Source: Propionibacteriaceae bacterium | GTDB lineage: Bacteria; Actinomycetota; Actinomycetes; Propionibacteriales; Propionibacteriaceae | DNA length: 11,326 nt | Direction of reading: 5' to 3' | Assembly: GCA_031287505.1 (NCBI GenBank) | Contig: JAITSW010000184.1 | Span: 1 to 11,326, forward strand | In this document: in pieces, positions 5,175 to 11,326 of the stretch | Layout: every line of letters begins with the position of its first letter | Position numbering within the stretch: the stretch's first letter is position 1 | Notes under the pieces: model-generated | The model's database searches: none | Told to the model about the DNA's origin: nothing | What the model saw: the letters and a program-made list of their open reading frames with translations, nothing else | Position numbers and translations under genes: made by a program

Positions 5175-6308
5175 CTATTTCGCCACGCCGCACTGCTCGG
5201 CGATTACCGCGGCAATCTCGCGGGCTGCCCGGGGGCGTGCCAGCGAGCGGGAGATTTTGGCGGCAGCGGCCCGGTGCGCCGGGTTCGCCACCCAGTCTTG
5301 GAGCGCGTCCACCACTTCGCGCGGACGCGGAGCCCAAACGCCCGCCTTATGCTGTACGACGTAGTCGACGTTGCCCTCCTCTTGGCCGTCGAGGCGCGCA
5401 TAGAGGATGATAGGCAGACCGGAGATGAATCCCTCGCAGATAGTCCCAGGCCCGGCCTTCGTGACCAAAATGTCGGACGCCCCCATGAATTGTGGCATCT
5501 CGGTGGTGAACCCGTAAATATGTGCGGGGATCTTCCAGTTGATCGCTTCCAGATCGGCTTTCAAAGAAGCGTTTCGACCGCAGATGACGGCCAGTTGTAT
5601 CGGCACCTCGGCATTGTTGACGGCTTTCGCCACCCGGAGTACCGGACCCATGCCGTCGCCGCCGCCGACCAGCAAGGCCACCGGGATGTCGCGATCCCAA
5701 CCGTGTGAACGCCGCCAAGCGGCCCGGTTAGCCATCGGCTGGTTGAATTTGTCTGCCACCGGCAACCCGATCACCCGCAGATTTCCTTCGGAGATGCCGA
5801 AGTGAATGCCGCGGGATTTCGCCAAATCTGTGGGCACGACGACCAAGTCGGCATGGCGGTCAAACCAAAAAGCGTGGGTGGAAACCATATCGGTGACCAC
5901 GGTGATGAAAGGGCTGGGGTGCTTCTTCATCGAGCGGACCAAGGTGTTGTTTGCCAACGGATGCACCGAGACGATCAAGTCGGCGGGGTTTTCCCGCAGC
6001 AGCCGCTGCATGCCCCGGCGGATGTAGGGGTAGGCGACTTTGGTGACGGTGCGAACCCGGCGGCCTCCGTCCATCACTTCATAAGGCAGCCCCCACGCCG
6101 ACGGAACTTTAGAGAGCTTGCTGTAAATCTCGGGAGCGTATTTGAGCGGGCTGGGGAAGTAGTCGCGCAGGAAATCCACCGCAGCGGTCGTGAACGCCCC
6201 CGGGTATTCCAAATCGAGGGCTTCTATCATCGCCTCTGTCGCGGCGCGATGGCCGCCTCCGGTGTCGGAGAAGAGGAAGAGGACGCGTTTCTTGGGGGTT
6301 TCTTTCAT
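5175..6308 (-). CDS. GT28-family glycosyltransferase, UgtP/MGDG-synthase-like
   Basis: The 377-residue protein matches the monogalactosyl/diacylglycerol glucosyltransferase group, peripheral membrane enzymes that transfer a sugar from a UDP-sugar to a lipid acceptor. The N-terminal domain has VLFLFSDTGGGHRAA (9-23) and the TDMVSTHAFWF segment (139-149). The C-terminal GT-B domain has LLVGGGDGMG (212-221), the nucleotide-sugar site TKAGPGTICEG (283-293) and GQEEGNV (308-314). The length is typical. No transmembrane helix is seen. Donor and acceptor cannot be told from sequence; MurG-like and other GT28 enzymes are alternatives, but the SDTGGGH start favours the MGDG-synthase group. The ATG is 31 nt after the lipoprotein gene with a weak AGAGAA ribosome site, and 9 nt separate its stop from the next ATG. 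Confidence 0.85.
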   Translation of the reverse strand: MKETPKKRVLFLFSDTGGGHRAATEAMIEALDLEYPGAFTTAAVDFLRDYFPSPLKYAPEIYSKLSKVPSAWGLPYEVMDGGRRVRTVTKVAYPYIRRGMQRLLRENPADLIVSVHPLANNTLVRSMKKHPSPFITVVTDMVSTHAFWFDRHADLVVVPTDLAKSRGIHFGISEGNLRVIGLPVADKFNQPMANRAAWRRSHGWDRDIPVALLVGGGDGMGPVLRVAKAVNNAEVPIQLAVICGRNASLKADLEAINWKIPAHIYGFTTEMPQFMGASDILVTKAGPGTICEGFISGLPIILYARLDGQEEGNVDYVVQHKAGVWAPRPREVVDALQDWVANPAHRAAAAKISRSLARPRAAREIAAVIAEQCGVAK

Positions 6309-6339
6309 GGGTTCTCTACGGGTGGTGGGGTGAGCTAAG

Positions 6340-7473
6340 CTAAACGATTTTCAGCTTGGCTTTTGGCTGCGGCATGTCTACCCAGGTTCTTCCGGGAGCC
6401 ATCTTCAGCGGGGTGCCGTCGTCGAGCACAAACTTGAAAAGCTCTTGAATCTCCCCCTTCGTCCAAGTGCCGGTCACGTATTTGCCGCCGTGGAAGTAGT
6501 AGAACTTACCTTGGGCGTTGATAATCTCATAGACCGGCTCTTTGTGGGTACTGCCTTTCGGTGCTTCCATATTGCACTGGGCTGCGATGATGAGCGCGTT
6601 GGGGGTTTCAACGCGCGCGCCGCTGCGGACAACCCATTTTGCCCACTTGGATTTGTAGAACTTGATTGAACGCTGCCAGACGCCCTTCTTGGCATTCCAA
6701 TCCCAGCGATGGTCTTCTTGCCAAGAGCCCTGGTAAGGAATGGTGACCTGCTTAGCCGCGGTGCCGTTCGCGGTGGAGACTTCCGCGTCGGTTAAGGCGT
6801 AGGGCAGATATACCGGCGGGATTACCCCGGGGGAGAGTTTGGCGTCTCGGGAGAGGTTTCCCGGGATCGCCACGATTCCCTTGTCTTCCTTGGCGCCGCC
6901 GGACCACCACGGACGAAGTCCCGGCGTGTACTTCCAGCGGTCGGAACGGTCTCCATACTTCTCGCGGAGTTCAATGTACTTTTTTTGCCTCTTGACGTAT
7001 TTGAGCACCCACGGCCAAGCCCCCGAGCAGGCCAACACCGCTTTGAGGGGGGCCAAGAGCGGCACATCGACAGGGCGGGTGGAGCGAATCGGATTTGCCC
7101 CCTCTTTTGGGAAGTTGGAATGGAAGACGGCACACGCGCGCGTCACGTCGTAGGAATCGCCTTGAGACTCGACAAAGACGATGTCGGCTTTGTCCACACC
7201 GGTCTGCGGGAAGGAGCGCTTCTCGATCGGCACCTTGGCTCCGACGGCGGCGTGGGCGGCTTTGCTTTCTTCGCCAGGTTTGAGCGGCACGCCGGTGAGC
7301 GGCCAGCGGGGAGTGGTGTCGACTATTTCGGTGGGGCTGGGCTCTGGTTGCGGGCTGGGGGTGTTTGCCGCCGCCGGATAGCCCGCCGGGGGTGGCGGCT
7401 GCTTGGTAGAGCAGCCCGCCACCGCGAGCGCCGAAAAACCAGCTAATGCCGCCCTGCGCGAGATCGGTCCCAT
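6340..7473 (-). CDS. DUF3048 (YerB-like) lipoprotein
   Basis: This 377-residue protein starts with SRRAALAGFSALAVAGC. The twin arginines and the lipobox LAVAGC (Cys21) indicate export, perhaps by Tat, and lipid anchoring outside the membrane. A Pro-rich linker (25-48) leads to the DUF3048 fold: WPLTGVPLKPGEE (57-69), TGVDKADIVFVE (91-102), the family hallmark NPIRSTRPVDV (127-137) and, at the end, DDGTPLKMAPGRTWVDMPQ of the C-terminal domain. DUF3048 proteins have no settled function. The first domain, normally RPVAVMIDN-like, seems shortened here (residues 70-85). A strong ribosome site GGAGGAA (7483-7477) precedes the ATG. It lies 47 nt after the Dabb gene and 31 nt before the GT28 gene. 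Confidence 0.85.
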   Translation of the reverse strand: MGPISRRAALAGFSALAVAGCSTKQPPPPAGYPAAANTPSPQPEPSPTEIVDTTPRWPLTGVPLKPGEESKAAHAAVGAKVPIEKRSFPQTGVDKADIVFVESQGDSYDVTRACAVFHSNFPKEGANPIRSTRPVDVPLLAPLKAVLACSGAWPWVLKYVKRQKKYIELREKYGDRSDRWKYTPGLRPWWSGGAKEDKGIVAIPGNLSRDAKLSPGVIPPVYLPYALTDAEVSTANGTAAKQVTIPYQGSWQEDHRWDWNAKKGVWQRSIKFYKSKWAKWVVRSGARVETPNALIIAAQCNMEAPKGSTHKEPVYEIINAQGKFYYFHGGKYVTGTWTKGEIQELFKFVLDDGTPLKMAPGRTWVDMPQPKAKLKIV

Positions 7474-7520
7474 TTATTCCTCCGTGAGTTTTGCCCACCT
7501 AATCCTATTGGGTTTTGCGC

Positions 7521-7823
7521 TTATACCTCATAGTCGATGACGACGCGGCCAGTGCGGCGGGGAGTCAACCAGGCGACATACTCCAAATGTGCGGGGTGGG
7601 TGGCATAGGCCTTCAACGTTTGAACAGAATCGAATGCGGAGATAAGGATCTGATCGTGGCTGTGCTCTAGTCCGTCCTGGGCAATAGCCACTTCGAAGCC
7701 CTCGATGCCGGGGATCAAATCGCCGAGGGCTTCTAGGCGGGCCTTGGATTCGGTGAGGTTCTGGGCTTTTGAGGCACCTTCGGCTTCATCGGCAAAAGTC
7801 CACATCACTACGTGCTTTATCAT
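7521..7823 (-). CDS. Dabb (stress-responsive A/B barrel) domain protein
   Basis: A 100-residue protein consisting of one Dabb domain: the N-terminal strand IKHVVMWTF, the segment LGDLIPGIEGFEVAIAQD (34-51) and the ending SAFDSVQTLKAYATHPAHLEYV (62-83) are typical of this ferredoxin-like dimeric fold. Members are small cytoplasmic proteins, some of them stress-induced, mostly without known reaction. A strong ribosome site AAGGAAG (7833-7827) sits just before the ATG. It follows the mshB-like gene by 22 nt, so it is probably co-transcribed with mycothiol genes; a link to thiol or oxidative stress is inference only. Confidence 0.88.
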   Translation of the reverse strand: MIKHVVMWTFADEAEGASKAQNLTESKARLEALGDLIPGIEGFEVAIAQDGLEHSHDQILISAFDSVQTLKAYATHPAHLEYVAWLTPRRTGRVVIDYEV

Positions 7824-7845
7824 TTTCTTCCTTGGATAGTCGGGT

Positions 7846-8625
7846 TTACGCGCTGTCGGCGGATGGCAGTTTCATGGTCACGGATAGGGGTAACCTTTGA
7901 AGCTGCCCGCCCACATGTGCAATTGTCTCACCGTTGAGCGAGAGCTGGCTGCGATAACACCGCAGCGCCGCGCAAATCCGGGGGCGATAGCGCTCAAACC
8001 CAACGGTGACCGCCCCAGTGGGTAAGCGGTTTGCGCCCAGGTATTCCCGCGAAACGATCTCCCAGCGCGGGATGCCCGCCGCTTTCGCAGCCTGTTTGGC
8101 AACCTCATGGCAAGTGACGTGGTCTGGGTGGAGGTAGCCACCGTATTCGTCATAGCCAATTAGGGCATCTGCGCGGAAAACCGAGAGAAAGGCGGCCAAA
8201 TCTGCCACTGGTTCGGCATGCGGCGCGAGCGAAAAGGCGGTGTCTTCGGCGGCCGGGTCCGGGCCGGCCACCCCGTCCGAAATCCAGCTCATTCCAGAAT
8301 CCCCGTAGACGCGTGCTGGACGTCCGGCTGCCCTGGCCGGCGGCCATCCCAAGAACGCCTGGGTGACATCACCCAACTCGGCCAACGCGCTCAGCAGCTC
8401 GCTTTCGCGCAGGGCTGCTAAGGCGGCCTTGGGATCCGGGGTGCCTGCGAGTTCTTGGGCGACTTGTCCGGTGGCCTCTCCAGCTTCCCCGCGGGTGGCA
8501 GTCACCACCGCGACTGCAGCTCCGGCATCGGAAAACGCGGCTATCAGCCCACCGGTTGCGAGGGTTTCATCGTCGGGGTGGGCATGGAAAAAGACCGGGC
8601 GTTTCGCAGATTCAAGCCAGGTCAT
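7846..8625 (-). CDS. mshB: PIG-L family deacetylase, MshB-like (mycothiol pathway)
   Basis: This 259-residue LmbE/PIG-L zinc hydrolase most likely removes the acetyl group from GlcNAc-inositol, the step after MshA. It has HAHPDDE (14-20; zinc ligands His16 and Asp19, general base Asp18), YGDSGMSW (108-114), resembling the DSGM segment of MshB, and YGGYLHPDHV (161-170; zinc ligand His169). The ATG at 8625-8623 overlaps the mshA TGA (ATGA, 8625-8622), and an AAGGCG site lies 7 nt upstream inside mshA, pointing to translational coupling. An upstream in-frame ATG at 8691 would add 22 residues lying in mshA and is rejected. Adjacency to mshA supports MshB over mycothiol S-conjugate amidase (Mca), though these paralogs overlap in activity. 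Confidence 0.86.
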   Translation of the reverse strand: MTWLESAKRPVFFHAHPDDETLATGGLIAAFSDAGAAVAVVTATRGEAGEATGQVAQELAGTPDPKAALAALRESELLSALAELGDVTQAFLGWPPARAAGRPARVYGDSGMSWISDGVAGPDPAAEDTAFSLAPHAEPVADLAAFLSVFRADALIGYDEYGGYLHPDHVTCHEVAKQAAKAAGIPRWEIVSREYLGANRLPTGAVTVGFERYRPRICAALRCYRSQLSLNGETIAHVGGQLQRLPLSVTMKLPSADSA

Positions 8626-9830
8626 GCCGATGCGCCTTGGCTGATGAGTTTTTGATACAGGTCCTCTAGTTGCAGTGCTGCCCAGCGCCACTGAAAGCGG
8701 CGGGCATGTACCCGGGCCACCGTCCCCATGGCGGCTAGCAGTTCGGCGTTAGAGAGCAGGCTGACAATTGCCCGGCCCCAATCGGCTGGTTCGCGGGAAT
8801 CCATCAAATAGCCGGTCTCGCGGTGTGCAACTGCCTCGCGCAGCCCGCCAGCCGAGGAGGCGATAACCGGTGTGCCGCTGGATTGCGCTTCCAGGGCTAC
8901 CAACCCGAAGGTTTCGGAATAGGAGGGGACGAGGGTGATCTGCGCGCCGCGCATCAAACGGGCCAACTCCCGGCGTTGCAGCGGGCCGGTGAAATCGACT
9001 TGGCCGCTTAAATTTAGGGACGCCGTCAGCGCCAGCAATTCGGCTTCGTAGGCGCGGAAATCTTCCGAAACATCGCCGGCGACGACCAAACGCGGACGGA
9101 TTTGCGCGGGTACTTCTGCCAGCGCCCGAATGGCCAGATCAGGGGCTTTGAGGGGCTGTAGGCGGGCGGCGAAGAGCACATAACCCGATGTCCCCTTCGC
9201 TGCCGGGCGAGCCTGGCCAACACCCGGCGGGTGGAACAGCGCATGATCGACACCGGGATGAATGATGTGAACGCGATCAGGGGTAGCGCCGCAACGCGAG
9301 ATAACGGTATGCGCCTCGGCCGCGCTGATGGCGACGATGGCATTAGACTCGCGGGCGCATTGGGCTTCGCCGGCAACCCGGGCGCTTGATTCGGGAGGCT
9401 CGCCTTCGGATAGCCCGGAGTTTGGCAGCGCCGCGACGGAGTGATAACTCTGGACGTGCGGGATGCCCCAAGTTTTCGCCCAAGGCAAAGCGGCCACTCC
9501 CGACATCCAGTGGTGCGAATGGATGGCGTCAAAGCCCCCAAGCTTGCCGATATTCGCCGAAAACTGCGGGATATGCGCGTCAATAGCGCTTTTGGCCAAA
9601 GGCGCGGCCGGGCCGCCGTCCAAATGCCTGAGGAAAACGCCGTCGGACAATTCGACGATGTCTGGCTGATCAGGTGATGAGCGGCGGGTGATGAGCTCAA
9701 TCCGGTGGCCAAGTTTGGCCAAATGCTCTCCCTGAGCCCGCTCGACTACATTCATGCCGCCCGCGTCCCCGGAACCAGGTTGGGCGGCGGGGGAGGTGTG
9801 CATCGAGACGAACGCCAGTTTTAGCGGCAT
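8622..9830 (-). CDS. mshA: D-inositol-3-phosphate glycosyltransferase MshA-like
   Basis: This 402-residue GT4 (GT-B fold) enzyme is expected to join UDP-GlcNAc to inositol 3-phosphate, the first step of mycothiol synthesis. Signatures are MHTSPAAQPGSGDAGGMNV (10-28), HSHHWMSG (104-111), AARLQPLKAPD (221-231; donor-binding Arg223 and Lys228) and ETFGLVALE (306-314; Glu306 and Glu314). Lys80 and Arg151 match phosphate-site residues of C. glutamicum MshA as I remember them, while the usual Tyr of HSHYW is His107 and a conserved Thr is Ser131. No ribosome site precedes the ATG; a TAGAAT -10 box ends 7 nt upstream, so the mRNA is probably leaderless. It heads a run of six closely spaced genes and overlaps mshB by 4 nt. 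Confidence 0.9.
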   Translation of the reverse strand: MPLKLAFVSMHTSPAAQPGSGDAGGMNVVERAQGEHLAKLGHRIELITRRSSPDQPDIVELSDGVFLRHLDGGPAAPLAKSAIDAHIPQFSANIGKLGGFDAIHSHHWMSGVAALPWAKTWGIPHVQSYHSVAALPNSGLSEGEPPESSARVAGEAQCARESNAIVAISAAEAHTVISRCGATPDRVHIIHPGVDHALFHPPGVGQARPAAKGTSGYVLFAARLQPLKAPDLAIRALAEVPAQIRPRLVVAGDVSEDFRAYEAELLALTASLNLSGQVDFTGPLQRRELARLMRGAQITLVPSYSETFGLVALEAQSSGTPVIASSAGGLREAVAHRETGYLMDSREPADWGRAIVSLLSNAELLAAMGTVARVHARRFQWRWAALQLEDLYQKLISQGASA

Positions 9831-9837
9831 ATGGTTG

Positions 9838-9843
9838 ATTCTA
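9838..9843 (-). promoter_or_regulatory. -10 box for leaderless mshA transcript
   Basis: The minus strand has TAGAAT followed by 7 nt (CAACCAT) and then the mshA ATG at 9830. Transcription would start at the start codon. No TTGACA-like -35 is visible; at the right distance lies the region just beside the 29-bp repeats, so a regulator bound there could replace a -35 contact. Confidence 0.5.
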
Positions 9844-9872
9844 ACGAATTCCCGGCGTGCCAGGAGATGGGT

Positions 9873-9985
9873 GTGTCAGGGGAACGTAATAGTTGTCAGG
9901 CGTGTCAGCGGGCGTGACAAGGGGATGTATAACTTGCCACGCTATCTGGAACGGGCGTGTCAGGGGGACGTATAACTTGTCACGC
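9873..9985. repeat. Three diverged copies of a 29-bp element with inverted ends
   Basis: Copies lie at 9873-9901, 9914-9942 and 9957-9985, with starts 41 and 43 bp apart and spacers of 12 and 14 bp. Each begins GTGTCA or GTGACA, has a G-run, a central GTATAAC-like core (GTAATAG in copy 1) and ends TTGTCAC, TTGCCAC or TTGTCAG then GC. Copies 2 and 3 differ at 5 positions; copy 1 is more diverged. With the flanking GC, copies 2 and 3 have 8-bp inverted ends (GCGTGWCA) matching at 7 of 8 positions. An extra GTGTCAGCGG fragment precedes copy 2. They fill the space between divergent mshA and the 10037 gene, so they may be operators, or relics of a small mobile or dispersed repeat. Confidence 0.75.
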
Positions 9986-10007
9986 TGCCTGCGGGGGCGG
10001 GTAAAGT
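9977..10007 (+). promoter_or_regulatory. Candidate promoter of the 10037-10864 gene
   Basis: TTGTCA (9977-9982), one base from TTGACA, is the right end of repeat copy 3. After a rather long 19-nt spacer comes TAAAGT (10002-10007), a TANNNT box. The expected start near 10014 gives a leader of about 23 nt that includes the ribosome site. If correct, the third repeat copy overlaps the -35 region. Confidence 0.4.
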
Positions 10008-10025
10008 GACGACCTGGTTTGAGCG

Positions 10026-10031
10026 AAGGAG
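10026..10031 (+). promoter_or_regulatory. Ribosome-binding site deciding the 10037 start
   Basis: AAGGAG lies 5 nt before ATG 10037. It fixes the start there and not at the in-frame TTG at 10019, which is upstream of the site. Confidence 0.85.
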
Positions 10032-10036
10032 CAGCC

Positions 10037-10864
10037 ATGGCTAAGGACAGCCCAGATCCCCGGCTCATCCCAGATCGGGGGCGTCCAGGTGGGTGGTTCG
10101 TCCGCATTGGGGGCACGGACCAGTCTTTTGTCGATACCTCCAATCCGGCCTACCTGGAGTTTGACTACGTCCAGCGCATCGCCGAGGTCATCGACCAGCT
10201 TGCGCCGCCCCAAGAGCGTGTCCGAGTGGTCCATGTGGGCGGTGGCGGGCTGACGTTGCCCAGATATGTGGCTGCTACCCGCCCCACCTCGGCGCAGATT
10301 GTGCTCGAGCCAGATGCCGGCCTGATTGCCGCAGTGCGCGCGGTTGCCCCGCTGCCAAAGAATTCCGGGATAAAAGTGCGGCCAGTTGACGGGCGGTCGG
10401 GGCTGGCCGCCATGCCGGAGAACTACGCCGACTTGATTATCCAAGATGCTTTCAATGGCGCCCAGGTGCCTGCCGAGCTGACCAGCTTGGAGTGGCTCGC
10501 CCTTGTCGTCCGGGTGCTAAAACCAGAGGGGACGTTGGCGCTAAATCTCACCGACAAAGCTCCGTTTGCCTGGTCTAGGCGATTGGTGGCCGGCGTGGCC
10601 GAGCTTTTTGGACAGGTGGTTTTTGCGGCAGATCCGGCAACTATCAAGGGTCGGCGCTTTGGGAATTTGGTGGTTTCCGCCGGGCCAAATCTCGATGTTG
10701 GGCGGCTAGAGCGGGTGGCTGGAAGAGCCGCCTTCCCGTATCGGGTCGTTTCAGGGGCTCAGCTCGCCCGCTGGCTGGGCAACGCCCGTCCGTATACCGA
10801 TGCCGACGCGCAGCCGTCCGCCGATCCGAAAACCTTCGGGGTGACGATGCTGGGGCGGAATTAG
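10037..10864 (+). CDS. Spermidine-synthase-like class I methyltransferase-fold protein
   Basis: A 275-residue cytoplasmic protein of the spermidine synthase/SpeE-like superfamily. It has an N-terminal strand region leading to NPAYLEFDYVQRI (36-48), the nucleotide-binding glycine loop VVHVGGGGLTLPRYV (64-78), an acidic residue pair IVLEPD (88-93), PVDGR (116-120) and LIIQDAFNG (133-141). True spermidine synthases carry an Asp-Asp/Ser-x-Asp-Pro type active-site motif after the fourth strand. Here the segment is QDAFNGAQVP without the second Asp-Pro, so polyamine synthesis is doubtful and a methyltransferase or other aminopropyl-like role is open. It is a single gene divergent from mshA, with repeat copies in its promoter region, and converges on the epimerase gene 16 nt away with no clear terminator. 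Confidence 0.82.
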   Translation: MAKDSPDPRLIPDRGRPGGWFVRIGGTDQSFVDTSNPAYLEFDYVQRIAEVIDQLAPPQERVRVVHVGGGGLTLPRYVAATRPTSAQIVLEPDAGLIAAVRAVAPLPKNSGIKVRPVDGRSGLAAMPENYADLIIQDAFNGAQVPAELTSLEWLALVVRVLKPEGTLALNLTDKAPFAWSRRLVAGVAELFGQVVFAADPATIKGRRFGNLVVSAGPNLDVGRLERVAGRAAFPYRVVSGAQLARWLGNARPYTDADAQPSADPKTFGVTMLGRN

Positions 10865-10880
10865 CGTCTCTAACGGAAAA

Positions 10881-11326
10881 CTAGACCTGGGAGAGCAGCC
10901 ACTGGGTGGTGCGGCGGTATTCTCCGCCCGGACGCAGAACCGTGGACGGGAAGGTCGGCTGGTTCGGGGCATCTGGGTACTCTTGGGGCTCGATGGCCAC
11001 TCCGGCGAAGGCCTCGAAAGGCGTGCCTTGCCCGGAAACGGCCGTTTCGGCTAGACCAGAGCCGTCGTATATCTGGATGCCCGGAGTGTCTGAGATAACG
11101 GTGAGCTGCAGGCCGTCGGGGCTTGTCAAACGCAGTTGTTCGCGCAGGCCGGTGCCGCGCACGCAGAAGTTGTTGTCGAATCCGGCGCACGGGAGGGTGC
11201 CGGCCGCAGCGCCGGCGGCCCGCGCTTCGCCAATGCGCCGCGGCTGTCTAAAATCGAATGCGGTGCCAGCCACATCGATGATTTCGCCGGTGGGGATGAG
11301 ATCGGGGGCAACTGCGGTGTAGCCGT
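10881..11326 (-). CDS. Aldose 1-epimerase (galactose mutarotase-like), C-terminal part (5'-truncated by window)
   Basis: The frame is open from the right edge of the window to TAG at 10883-10881, giving 148 residues of an enzyme that interconverts alpha and beta anomers of aldoses. Family features are LIPTGEIIDVAGTAFDFR, near the left end of the visible part, FDNNFCV where most members have a DHNF-like motif, SPDGLQLTVISDTPGIQIY, and AIEPQEYPDAPNQP. The Glu before PQ in the last one is the expected catalytic base. The C terminus (PGGEYRRTTQWLLSQV) is complete. The catalytic His lies in the missing N-terminal half, so activity cannot be judged. A GTG at 11273 is internal and not the start. Confidence 0.92.
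   Translation of the reverse strand, partial: GYTAVAPDLIPTGEIIDVAGTAFDFRQPRRIGEARAAGAAAGTLPCAGFDNNFCVRGTGLREQLRLTSPDGLQLTVISDTPGIQIYDGSGLAETAVSGQGTPFEAFAGVAIEPQEYPDAPNQPTFPSTVLRPGGEYRRTTQWLLSQV

Noticed and set aside
5802..6338. 178-residue plus-strand ORF opposite the GT28 gene
   Set aside because: It lies antisense to a well-supported glycosyltransferase, shows no family features and has no supporting start signal.
8626..8691. Longer start for the MshB-like protein at 8691
   Set aside because: The added 22 residues lie wholly inside the mshA end and are unlike the family. The ATGA overlap at 8622-8625 is the expected coupled start.
9873..9985. CRISPR array (three 29-nt repeats)
   Set aside because: Spacers are only 12 and 14 nt, the repeats differ from each other at many positions, and no cas gene is in the window. 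The location between two divergent promoters fits an operator or small dispersed repeat better.

Overview
The window is about 11.3 kb of moderately high-GC DNA from an actinobacterium. The case rests on recognisable mycothiol genes (mshA and an mshB-type deacetylase), short actinobacterial CysE and CysK, and TANNNT -10 boxes placed exactly 7 nt before start codons that lack a Shine-Dalgarno (leaderless genes). An Actinomycetaceae-like host is my inference; no rRNA or marker in the window fixes the species.

Layout, left to right. (1) 1-492 (+): C-terminal part of a ROK-family sugar kinase or regulator, cut by the window edge. (2) 520-2282 (-): cysK followed by cysE, the two-step route from serine to cysteine, separated by 269 nt that hold a 19-bp hairpin, a smaller hairpin and duplicated promoter-like boxes. 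(3) 2283-2553: divergent control region between cysK and guaA. On the minus strand it encodes a 23-residue leader peptide with the Cys runs CCC and CC, followed 18 nt after its stop codon by a clear intrinsic terminator and then cysK. This looks like a cysteine-sensing transcription attenuator. (4) 2554-4119 (+): guaA, GMP synthase. (5) 4182-9830 (-): six tightly packed genes, read right to left: mshA, mshB-like, a Dabb-domain protein, a DUF3048 lipoprotein, a GT28 (UgtP/MGDG-synthase-like) glycosyltransferase and a repeat-bearing membrane protein. Spacings are -4, 22, 47, 31 and 9 nt, so this is probably one operon. (6) 9831-10036: divergent intergenic region with three diverged copies of a 29-bp element. 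(7) 10037-10864 (+): a spermidine-synthase-like methyltransferase-fold protein. (8) 10881-11326 (-): C-terminal part of an aldose 1-epimerase, cut by the window edge.

How it fits together: CysE and CysK make cysteine, and cysteine is one building block of mycothiol, whose first sugar steps are MshA and MshB. The window therefore carries thiol supply and thiol-buffer genes close together. The remaining genes of the large operon look like envelope functions (lipoprotein, lipid glycosyltransferase, Pro/Ser/Thr-rich membrane protein).

The strongest candidate for something little described is the polycysteine leader with a true terminator ahead of cysK. The 29-bp triplicated element, the Gln-to-Met change in the GuaA glutaminase nucleophile loop and the run of leaderless starts also merit a check.
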